DNA from: Mytilus californianus
Taxonomy: Eukaryota; Mollusca; Bivalvia; Mytilida; Mytilidae
DNA: 64,000 nucleotides
Reading direction: 5' to 3'
Assembly (NCBI RefSeq): GCF_021869535.1
Contig: NW_026262734.1
Coordinates: 95,547,285 to 95,611,284 of the forward strand
Shown: piece after piece, positions 54,200 through 64,000 of the stretch
How the letters are laid out: the number at the start of each line of letters is the position of its first letter
Position numbering within the stretch: the stretch's first letter is position 1
Program-made: the position numbers and the translations under genes
Notes under the pieces: model-generated
The model's database searches: none
What the model saw: only the letters and a program-made list of their open reading frames with translations
What the model was told of the DNA's origin: nothing

Positions 54200-54950
54200 G
54201 ATACTTTGTGTAATCTTTCACATAAATTGTATGTATATCTATTTTTATGATTAAACTATGGTAATGCAAATTATTGTAAATATTTTTTCTAATTTATGAA
54301 AATCAAGAATAGGAAAATGAAAAAAGCTTGTGAAGTTAGGATATATGTGAATGTATTAATATATAACAAAAACCCTTTAAGAAAATCTAGACCTTTTGAT
54401 TAGTCATGCAGTTCTATGACAGCAGAACTTTATTAATGATATAGTAGCAACTTTAGCATTATTATGACCAAAGTCAAAGCCTACAATAGAAATCGTGAAT
54501 GCAAAACACATGGCTTTGTATTAATTCTGTGCAGCTTGAATTTACATAATTTATTTATCTAAAGTTTCTCAATAATGTCAAGGTATGGCATGTCTGCAAA
54601 TTTTCGTAACTCTATTAAAAGTTTTTTCCATCAAGTAAATGAGTATGTTTTACAAATTAAACAAACCAGTGTATTGGACAGTTCTTTCCATAAAGGTCAT
54701 ATTTATTCACTTATACACATAAAAATCGTAACTCTATGTACTGTTTTTTCATTGTGTATTGTATTCACCCATTTTTAGACCAAGAAACTGTAGAAAAAAA
54801 ATGCCCATGTGTATAACACAGGGACATATTCGGAAAAGTCACAAATTCAAATTCAGTAAAGTTTTGCTTGAGCCTGATTTTTTCCAAGAAATTAATTGTT
54901 ATACATATAAAGAAAATCAAAGTCAAAGATGAACTTGATTTTTACAATAA
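54200..54950. other. 3' flank of the main gene, no further gene seen
   Basis: AT-rich sequence that may contain the true 3' UTR end. A 67-codon frame (54575-54778) shows no domain. Confidence 0.4.
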
Positions 54951-54954
54951 TATA

Positions 54955-57900
54955 TATAGATATAATACTTTTACTTGATCATTCTGCTGGGATATCAAAG
55001 TTGTCAAATTATTGAATTGAATAAAAGACAAATATTGGTGTGTAATGATCTTCATACTGTTAGCGTTCAGCCATGATGAAGCAATTATGCTCCAAATTGT
55101 CTATTTATTGGATTGAATGAAACATTGAATTTTGAAGTGACAATAGTCATCATACCATTAGTGAAAAGTTAGGATGAAGAATATATGTTACAATTCTCAT
55201 TTTTTTAAAGATTAAATGAAATTTTTTTTAACTTCTGAAAAAAATGATGGGAAAGAAAAAAAAAAAGAAGTAAGGATATAAATTTGTATATGTACACATA
55301 TAAAGTTAAAGAAAGTCAAAGAATCACTTGAAAGATATAAAAAATCATAAGATAAATAAAAAATACATTATAATAATCCAACTTCTTCCACTTCTCATAA
55401 AGATAATCATGGATTGAAAGAAATTGTAGATTCATTGAGGTGTAATACCATCAAATCATAGTACGTCACATTTGGTTGCATACGAAAAAGGTACGAAAAA
55501 AAATATTCCATTGAATTTGACAGTGGTCGGAAATTAATCCTACATTTCATTGCAGTAAAAAATTTCTGAGTCATAAACATATATCTTGGGTGTTTCAAAA
55601 CACCATTAATTTTTTTATTTGGTGTTTCTATAGCATATTTTGGAAAATTGAGGTTACATGGTTACTAAATCTTGTACGCAGGAAAAAAAAGGGTGGAAAT
55701 TTGATTGGTTAACTTCCTGTTATGGTTATTTTCTTATATGCAATGAAATGTTTTGTGAAATTTTGTCTATAGTACTGGACAGGATAAAACTTTACTCATG
55801 CCAAGCATTTTTTTATTTGAAACGAAGATAAATTCTGCACAATTTTTTGAAAAGTGCAAATTTAACAAAGACTAATAGGGGAAAATCAATGGTGGTATTA
55901 CATCTTGATAGAGATGGAATCTTATAGTTATTTTTAGTTACAGTGGGGATAGTGATATAATAAATGCTGTTGTGTGACTTTAATATTATATATATGTTGT
56001 TGTTTAGTTATATATGCAATAGATTAAGTTTTTTTAATAGATATAGTTTCTTTATTTATTCTATGTTCTGTTACATTATCATCTTATTTGTGAACATTCA
56101 GAATTTGTGGATAATCTTTGGCAACATAAATGCAAAATATTCATGCATGGATTTTAGTTCATCTTTAAATTTATTTTTCTTTACATAATATATGTGTCAT
56201 CTCTGATTTTTATCATAATGTATAGAGATATAATCCTTTTACTTAATCATTCTTGTCAAAGTTGTCAAATTATTGAATTGAATAAAAGACAAATATTGGT
56301 GTGTAATGATCTTCATACTGTTAGCGTTCAGCCAGGATGAAGCAATTGTGCTCCAAATTGTCTATTAATTGGATTGATTGAAACATTGAATTTTGAAGTG
56401 TCATAGTCATCATACTGTTAGCCTACAGCCAGGATGCAAAATATATGTTACAATTTTTAATTAAAAAAAAAATGATTGAAAAATATTTATTTTTACTTCT
56501 GAAAACAATGATAGGAAAAATGAAAAAAAAGTAATAAGATATTTATTTGTATATGTACATATATATATATATATCAAGAAACTAAAGTCAAAGATGCACT
56601 TGAAAGATTTAACAAATCATAAGATAAACAAATATACATTATAATAATCCAACCTCTTCCACTTCTCATAAAGATAATCATGCATGGAAAGAAAATTATA
56701 GATTCAGTGATAGAGATGGAATCTTTTAATTATATCTACTTACAGTGGAGGTAACTTTAATATTTTTTCTCTAATTCTTCGTCAATTTATCCCTTTCTGC
56801 ACCCATTGAAAAAAAAAAGTGTGGTCCGTTTGATCTCAGTTCTTCATTGGTTAAAATCCGATTATGACGTCGAATTTTCTTGCTTTCCTCTCAATTTCCT
56901 ATTGTGACGCAATTAAAAAAGGTAAACATGCCTGATGACGTCACATAGAAAGAGCACATCTTTTTGCAGATCATTCGAAAAGAATTAATAAATTTGCCTG
57001 CGTATTGTTTGAAAATCATTGGAGAAACAAATTCCACCACTAAATCTCGTTTCATACGATATTTATCCACTCTCGACAGTTAAATTTTAAATATTTAAAA
57101 CGGTTATTCTTGCCATTTGAAAATTTAACTGTCTCGAGTGGATAAATATTGTATCACACTCGATGCAGTTGTAGAATCTATATATATATGTCGTTGTTTA
57201 GTTATATATGCAATAGATTAAGTTTTTGTTAATAGATATAGTTTCTTTATTTATTCTATGTTCTGTTACATTATCATCTTATTTGTGAACATTCAGAATT
57301 TGTGGATAATCTTTGGCAACATAAATGCAAAATATTCATGCATGGATTTTAGTTCATCTTTAAATTTATTTTTCTTTACATAATATATGTGTCATCTCTG
57401 ATTTTTATCATAATGTATAGAGATATAATCCTTTTACTTAATCATTCTTGTCAAAGTTGTCAAATTATTGAATTGAATAAAAGACAAATATTGGTGTGTA
57501 ATGATCTTCATACTGTTAGCGTTCAGCCAGGATGAAGCAATTGTGCTCCAAATTGTCTATTAATTGGATTGATTAAAACATTGAATTTTGAAATGTCATA
57601 GTCATCATACTGTTAGCCTACAGCCAGGATGCAAAATATATGTTACAATTTTTAATTAAAAAAAAAATGATTGAAAAATATTTATTTTTACTTCAGAAAA
57701 CAATGATAGGAAAAATGAAAAAAAAGTAATAAGATATTTATTTGTATATGTACATATATATATATATATATATATCAAGAAACTAAAGTCAAAGATGCAC
57801 TTGAAAGATTTAACAAATCATAAGATAAACAAATATACATTATAATCATCCAACCTCTTCCACTTCTCATAAAGATAATCATGCATGGAAAGAAAATTGT

Positions 57901-58780
57901 AGATTCAGTGATAGAGATGGAATCTTTTAATTATATCTACTTACAGTGGAGGTGACTTTAATATTTTTTCTCTAATTCTTCGTCAATTTATCCCTTTCTG
58001 CACCCATTGAAAAAAAAAAAAGTGTGGTTCGTTTGATCTCAGTTCTTCATTGGTTAAAATCCGATTATGACGTCGAATTTTCTTGCTTTCCTCTCAATTT
58101 CCTATTGTGACACAATTAAAAAAGGTAAACATGCCTGATGACGTCACATAGAAAGAGCACATCTTTTTGCAGATCATTCGAAAAGAATTATTAATTTGCC
58201 TGCGTATTGTTTGAAAATCATTAGAGAAACAGATTCCACCACTAAATCTCGTTTCATACGATATTTATCCACTCTCGACAGTTAAATTTAAATATTTAAA
58301 ACGGTTATTCTTGCCATTTGAAAATTTAACTGTCTCGAGTGGATAAATATTGTATCACACTCGATGCAGTTGTAGAATCTATATATATATGTCGTTGTTT
58401 AGTTATATATGCAATAGATTAAGTTTTTGTTAATAGATATAGTTTCTTTATTTATTCTATGTTCTGTTACATTATCATCTTATTTGTGAACATTCAGAAT
58501 TTGTGGATAATCTTTGGCATAATTAATGCACATTTTGATTCATTCAGTGAGCTGATAAAGGTTATGGCCCGTTAACTCATTCAATCAACTTCTGAGATCA
58601 TCGGCAACCACATGTTGATTAAATTTTTTTATACAAAGGGTCCTGAAAGGGTTAAATTGACACAGAATTAGAGAAATATATATATATAATCCTTTTACCT
58701 AATCATTCTGCTGGGATATCAATGTTGTTTAATTATTGAATTGAATAAAAGACAAATATTGGTATGTAATGATCTTCATA
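54955..58780 (+). repeat. Tandem duplication of an about 1.2-kb unit (three full or partial copies plus fragments)
   Basis: TTTAGTTATATATGCAATAGATTAAG begins copies at about 56004, 57197 and 58399 (spacing about 1.19-1.20 kb). The second and third are nearly identical over their whole length; the last is cut at about 58520. An older, more diverged relative covers 54955-55960 (GTGTGTAATGATCTTCATACTGTTAGCGTTCAGCC at 55039, 56299, 57495), and a short piece is at 58690-58782. Each unit has a TATA-repeat tract, TGACGTC sites and an inverted pair TTTATCCACTCTCGACAGTTAAATTT / AAATTTAACTGTCTCGAGTGGATAAA (57062-57147). No ORF. Confidence 0.9.
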
Positions 58781-60345
58781 CTGGTATTTTGAACCTTGTG
58801 GAAATTGATCTTTGGGTTAAAATACCGCTTTTGTAAATTGAACCCCCTCCCCTAAGGAAATTTGAACCCCCCATGAAAATCTACCCCCTGTATTTTTTAT
58901 TCTATATGCTTATTTGATCATTAAACATTATTTAAAAGCTAAAGGGGAGGAGGTCAATTTTCCATGGTAGAAAGTCAAAATACCATTGGCTATGTAACAT
59001 TGTTAAAAGACCAAATACTTATTGGAGTATTATTGCTATGTAAAGGAGTTTAAATATATATGATTTATGAAATTGAAATGGAACAGAAGGGAGGTTTAAT
59101 TTAAATTGGCAGGGGGTTCAAAATACAAGGCTAAGTAAGAGTTTTCACCAAATACTTATTGTAGTGTTAATATACACCTGAAAGGTCAAGGTCAAAGTTA
59201 TTAAACATAGACCAAAATTGTTGCAGAAAAATGCCTTTTGAACTTGAATCAAATGCTACATATTAAGTGATCGTCATCTGATTTGGATATATGGACAAAT
59301 AATTAAAGAAGGATCTCTATTAATTTTTAGGTCAAAGTCTCAAAGACTTAAATAGATTGACATTTGTGATGAAAAGTGTTTTCTGGATGCTAAATCAAAT
59401 GCTACATAAGGGATTTCTACCTTACTTGGACATAAGGTCAAACATTATTAAATGAATAGCCATATTGATTTCATCTCAAAGGTTAAGGTCAAAGCTAGTA
59501 AAACAATATTACTGAATTAAATCATAGCATAAATAAAAAATAAATCATACTTCAAGTAAACAGAAAAAGCTTTGCCATCATGTCACTTTAAGCTTTTTTT
59601 TTGAAGGACATGGGGTATGTGATCTTGCTCATTTATTCTTAGATGACTTGGTTAAGTAGTTTAAATAGATAAAAAAAAATGAAATTGGAGCTGATCAATT
59701 TACCGTGGCAGGGCTAGGAAAAATGATGAAAAACATGTTTTGTTCATTGTACTTTGACCCCTGTCAAGGTAAATTGAACCTCTCCTATACACCTGTAATA
59801 ATACTCCAGTAAGCATTTTGTTTGAAAAGTACATCTTGAAAAAGATGTTTTAACAAATTTACCTAGCTATAGTATTTTGACCCCCCTGCAATGGTGAATT
59901 ATAATCATGGATTAAAAGCTTTTTATATTTAGTTATCTTGAAAAAGAGTTTGATATAATAAAATTGTAATTTATTGATTCTTGATTAACCTTCAACAGTT
60001 ACAGTAAAGACCAAATGTTTGGAAATTCAAAGAGTGTTTTGAAAACAATTTACATTAATGTCAGAAGATTTTTTTATGGTGTCTAATGCATCTTGAAAAC
60101 ATGTCTGCATCTATTCTTTTTCCTTTTTTGGGGTGGGTAAGAATTTAATTCTTAATAGGGAACTATAATTGAATAGTTGGGAAAAAAAGGAAAAAGGATA
60201 TTGCAATTCTATCATGAATAAGCTAATTCTTCATTTGAACTTTGGTTATGATGGTGTACCCAGTGTGGTTACCATTGCGCCCCAGGCCAAAGTTCATTAA
60301 GCATTAAAAAGGAGTGAGTTATTATAAGTTGTTGTTAATAATTAT
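58781..60345. other. Non-genic stretch with diverged TTGAACCCCC-type repeats
   Basis: 'aaattgaaccccctcccctaagg', 'aatttgaaccccccatg' and similar C-rich phrases recur between 58800 and 59900, interleaved with 'ggtcaaggtcaaag' phrases. This fits an old degenerate tandem repeat. No gene seen. Confidence 0.5.
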
Positions 60346-60708
60346 ATGCAAATGCAAAATGAAAATGATATTGTAGAAATAGAAATAATTTTATCAGAGT
60401 ATAATCGCAATTTTACATTAGGCTTTTTATTTAAAAACTTAGTAAATGACAATAGTGAAGTAAAAAGATGTAGGGAGGGCAAAACAGCTCTTTTTGTTCC
60501 ACTCATTGAAAAGTTCAAACTTGAAAAAGACTTTGTTAAACTGCTTCTGCCACGAAAAATCATTGCAAAAAATGCTGTTGCTATTCATTCACTGTATATT
60601 AAACCAATGTATCGTTCTGTTATTCGTGAATTTTATTTATTTAACTTACATGGTATTGGTCCAAGGACACAGTTATCGTCCTTTGGTTTTCGTTGTCTAC
60701 GAATATAG
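60346..60708 (+). CDS. Unidentified 120-codon ORF running into repeat F
   Basis: From ATG 60346: MQMQNENDIVEIEIILSEYN and onward, with a Lys/Arg-rich middle (EKFKLEKDFVKLLLPRKIIA) and hydrophobic helices. The last 20 or so codons lie in the repeat F copy (from about 60655), so the natural end is lost or the frame is chance. The first 100 codons are unusually long and open for this AT-rich DNA. No domain recognised. Confidence 0.2.
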   Translation: MQMQNENDIVEIEIILSEYNRNFTLGFLFKNLVNDNSEVKRCREGKTALFVPLIEKFKLEKDFVKLLLPRKIIAKNAVAIHSLYIKPMYRSVIREFYLFNLHGIGPRTQLSSFGFRCLRI

Positions 60709-61112
60709 TCCCTAGTGTGAACAGTGTATAACTTGAATTTTTTTTTATACACTTTCCAAATTTATTTCTTGATATTTTATGCATGAAATATTAAGTAAGG
60801 GGATGAAATTACATGTTAAAAAAATTTGGGTGCTGAATCTTTATGTTAAGTAGTGATTGGGTCCAGTTAAAAAAGGTCAAAAATTAGAATGTCGGAAGCT
60901 GTCAAACTGAATTTTAGCCCCCCTTAACACAGAATTGTCAATATTTTGAGTTAGAGCTGGTAGAAGTTTCTATAATTTTGATATTATTTGTATCAATAGT
61001 AGTACACTACACTGTAAAAATCTTTTTGAGATAGAGCAAGTGCGATTTTTTTAATTTGAATTTATAGTCGAAAAGAAATGCACTACGAAATAACTGTGTT
61101 CTCGGGCCTAAG
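60655..61112. repeat. MITE-like repeat family F, intergenic copy
   Basis: GGTCCAAGGACACAGTTATCGTCC at the left and CGAAATAACTGTGTTCTCGGGCC at the right are inverted relative to each other. The interior matches 48347-48770 (GTCCCTAGTGTGNACAGTGTAT, AAAAAATTTGGG, AGTAGTACACTACACTGTAAA). About 450 bp. Confidence 0.75.
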
Positions 61113-64000
61113 AGATGAATTCCGTAAATGTAGATTCTGTACTTTGGCAACTTTCCTGAATGGTTTTCTGGTTTCAATTTGTCAAACTCAATAAAAGTAA
61201 AGGATTTACATCTTTGTTTGACAGAAATTCTGTTAAAATGTCCCATTTTGGCATTATACGGCTAAAATAAGCATTTTAAAGCAGTTTCCATTTTATGCCT
61301 AAGAGCCATGCTGACTTTCTATCTGACAGCTTTTTATGTTCCTGATATTTGTGTTTCTATGCTTAAATCAAATTTAATTAACCATCTGTGAGCTCTGAAT
61401 CTAGAAAAAAGTAGATTATCACAGAAAAAATGTGCAGAATATTTGTATTTATGTCCCTGGTTAAACGGCCTGTTTGATGTATGTGAAATGTGAAGAGCTT
61501 TGTATATAAAATCTGTAGTCCGTCACAAATATTTCACTAAATCTGTAAAAAAAACACTTAACAATGATCAGTACACCCTATTCATTTCATATGCTACCAT
61601 AATTTTCTTCTTTAGGATAGTAAGTGGTTCAAATATATGCCAAGTGAGACTAAAACTACATGCAAGTTTTCCATTGAAAAGTGAAAAACTGTCATCAGAC
61701 CATACTGTCTGCCAAAAAAAGTTGAATTCAAGAGTCCTTTTGCAATTAGACTTCTTGTATCATGACATCTTAGCATAGAAACGAGCAAAAAGTAACAAAT
61801 TTCAATTCCTTATAGCCTCTGTGTGCATTTTTATATGTAAATATGGGCTACGGCCTAAATCGACTCTAAATAATTCTCAGTCTTACATGGCCTAAGACCA
61901 TTTTATACTCATGTGGTATGTTTTTTGTAACTTTTCTTTACATTTTCACTTATAAGCTCGTTTGAGGTAAAATTAATATGAATTTCACGTGAGATTCACA
62001 TGAATTTCAATTGATGTGAGTGAAATTTGCCTGTGTACCCATTTACATAACCTGATTTACGTCTTGAATCTTACAATGGGATCAGTTTGGAACTAAACTT
62101 TAAGATAAGATATGATACCAGCTTTCTCAAAGAGAATTTATTCATTTGAATTAAGCACGATTCACGTAGCGTTTGCATTTTTAATATGATTCTCAGTTGA
62201 TACGATATTCTAGAGCCTACCTTCTTACAATGACTGTTTTTATATAGAGTAAATGCTTTTAACGAAGTGTTAGAACATACTGGTAAAGCTTATAATTTAG
62301 TCGTGATTTGATTTAACGTTATAGAATATAGTTGTCACATATGAACACATTCATACTAGTACCCTTCGCAAAGTTTCTCATAGATATACTGAACTCTGTC
62401 TTTTCCCAGTGGTATCATCAGCTTTGTCCCGAAGGGTATCATCAGCTCAGTAGTCACATGATTAATAACAAACCTTTTTTAAATTTTACGTATACACCCT
62501 CAGCCAAAGGTAACCTAGAAGGATTTAGCTAATATTATTGTTAGGTCATTTTTTGTCATTTATCCTATCAACTGCTTCGGTTCTAATATTTTTTACTTTA
62601 TCAAGACATTGTATATTATATATAACGTATGCACTTTAACAAAATAATTTTTTGGTTGACGTCATTTTCAATTGGCCGACGCATGCAATAAATAACGTGT
62701 TGTTATCATTTTTAATTGCGTCTTTGTTAAATTAATTTGAATGTTGTTTGAAAATTGGTAGTCAAGTGTTGTATGCATGGGATTGTTATTTACACAGTTT
62801 ACTTTGGAACTCGCTTGTACCAAGTAAGGAACATGCCAGTTGTTTGTCACTTGTTCCGTTGATTGATACCGTTTAATTTTGTCAGTTTTATGGACTTCCC
62901 CTTTATTAAATAATCCTTGGAGTTGTTTTTTTTGTTATAAATCTTCCAGTAACGATGCTAAATGGCAGACTTTCGGTCCATGAGGGTATAATAAAAAACA
63001 AACCTGTCCAAAATTGTTCATTTATAAATGTATAAATTATTAAGAAACTAATATTTGAACTCCCTCAATTAAAGTCGACCAATGAAACATATGATTCTTT
63101 ATTTCATTAAAGATGTGTATAAATTTTAAAAGGATACAACTTTCGCTTCAAAAGAAGAACAATTGAAGGTCTCTCCACCCCAACTTCTGATAATATGGGA
63201 TTGGATTAAAAAAAAAATTTATAAAAAAATATTGAAGAATGTCGCTTAATTCGGGTTCAGATAATTGATGACTTCAGACTGATTCTTAAAATATAAGGTT
63301 TCTAGGTATGCTTATATTTAAGAAGCTTGTAGACTTGTTCTACTGATAAATGTTCATATTACAGATTTCTTTCATCAAGACAAATAGGGTCCAACGCCAT
63401 CTTTTTTTCTAATTTTAAACCGAGGTTGTTCTTTGTTAAAAAATATTGACGTCATCAAAATAGGGAAGTCGGGTATTTTCTCCCACATAAACTTGCTAGT
63501 AACAAAAAAAAAAAAAGAAACAGTGGCAGCTTTTCCGGAATCTCCTGTGCTACTGACTGCACAGTGTTTACTAAAAAAAGTATTAAAATGGAGTCGGTCT
63601 CAACTTGTACATGTATAGAAGAAGGTTATTATAGAAAACTATAACCCAGTCTGAGTAGTGTAAACATGCTACTCCCTTTAAAAATAATGTACCTTTCGGT
63701 AATCCTATTTGAAGGTCATATGTCTACCACCTCAGGCAAAAGACAATGGTTTTATAGTGAACCAGTTTGAAATTTTAGCAAAGGTCCATTTAAAGGTCGC
63801 AGGGTCAATTTTCCTGAAATGTAACATTTTTTTCGCATATAATTAAGATACTACTAAAGTATCTTACATAATATTACTTTAACAAAAACATTTTATTGGG
63901 ATATAAATTAACAACTCGTTAGTATATACACAGTAATTTTGACTTTAGTCATCATGCACATACAACCATAGAAACCAACATAGTTATAAATTTAATAAAA
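61113..64000. other. Non-genic end of window
   Basis: No supported gene. GAATTTCACGTGA/TTCACATGAATTTCA phrases recur at 61978-62030 and resemble a short degenerate repeat. 62795-62930 weakly matches the repeat at 31500. A possible isolated 3' exon (open frame after TTCTTCTTTAG at about 61615 to TAG 61776) cannot be linked to anything. Confidence 0.4.

Noticed and set aside
56004..58399. 1.2-kb near-identical units considered as an LTR pair
   Set aside because: The units are directly adjacent with no internal gag-pol region, no TG..CA ends and no primer-binding site, so tandem duplication fits better.
61500..61778. Possible terminal exon after TTCTTCTTTAG at about 61615
   Set aside because: No upstream exon with matching phase, no domain and no poly(A) context.

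Overview
This is eukaryotic, AT-rich, intron- and repeat-dominated DNA. The dispersed repeats (the element containing 'gttgtctcattggcactcat', the 'tctttgacacattccccattt' element, and TGTCCGTCTGTC-headed tandem families) are ones I associate with bivalve molluscs, most likely a mussel (Mytilus). That taxonomic call is inference from repeat character. I see no bacterial genes, CRISPR array, operons or functional tRNA/rRNA genes.

Layout. 0-19.5 kb: no convincing gene. It holds a 26-bp tandem array, several terminal-inverted-repeat or foldback-like elements (about 0.67-1.75, 4.16-4.87, 7.58-9.74 and 11.3-13.0 kb), dispersed repeat copies, a tRNA-derived SINE, and a perfect 41-bp-arm palindrome at 18.5 kb. 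19.56-54.17 kb: one plus-strand, multi-exon gene, assembled here by hand. It starts with CCAAT and TATA boxes and a short first coding exon (ATG at 19700). An 8.2-kb first intron follows, full of repeats and a decayed minus-strand Penelope-like reverse transcriptase. Then come 21 more coding exons from 28028 to the TAA at 54134-54136. Splice phases agree at every junction, except that exon 7 needs one base skipped (or a second acceptor). The summed model is about 933 residues. 54.2-64 kb: a diverged 1.2-kb tandem duplication (55-58.5 kb), a MITE-like repeat shared with an intron, and mostly unassignable intergenic DNA.

The gene. Exon 5 carries a segment laid out like the ParB/sulfiredoxin-like fold, with a DGNHS motif, which is uncommon in an animal protein. 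From exon 8 to exon 21 every internal exon is phase 1-1, many are only 45-63 bp, and some are visible duplicates of each other. Three encode, or in one case encode out of frame, an S-S-P-x-K-A motif that fits a CDK site. The C-terminus is strongly basic (KKRKRKK) and nuclear-looking. I infer a nuclear, probably DNA-associated protein with a skippable, phosphorylatable tail. The function is unknown to me, and this is the most interesting object in the window.

Other coding remnants are transposon-derived: the Penelope-like RT (26.5-27.65 kb, minus) and a MULE-type transposase C-terminus (41.8-42.26 kb, minus, frameshifted). A few short unidentified ORFs are flagged with low confidence.
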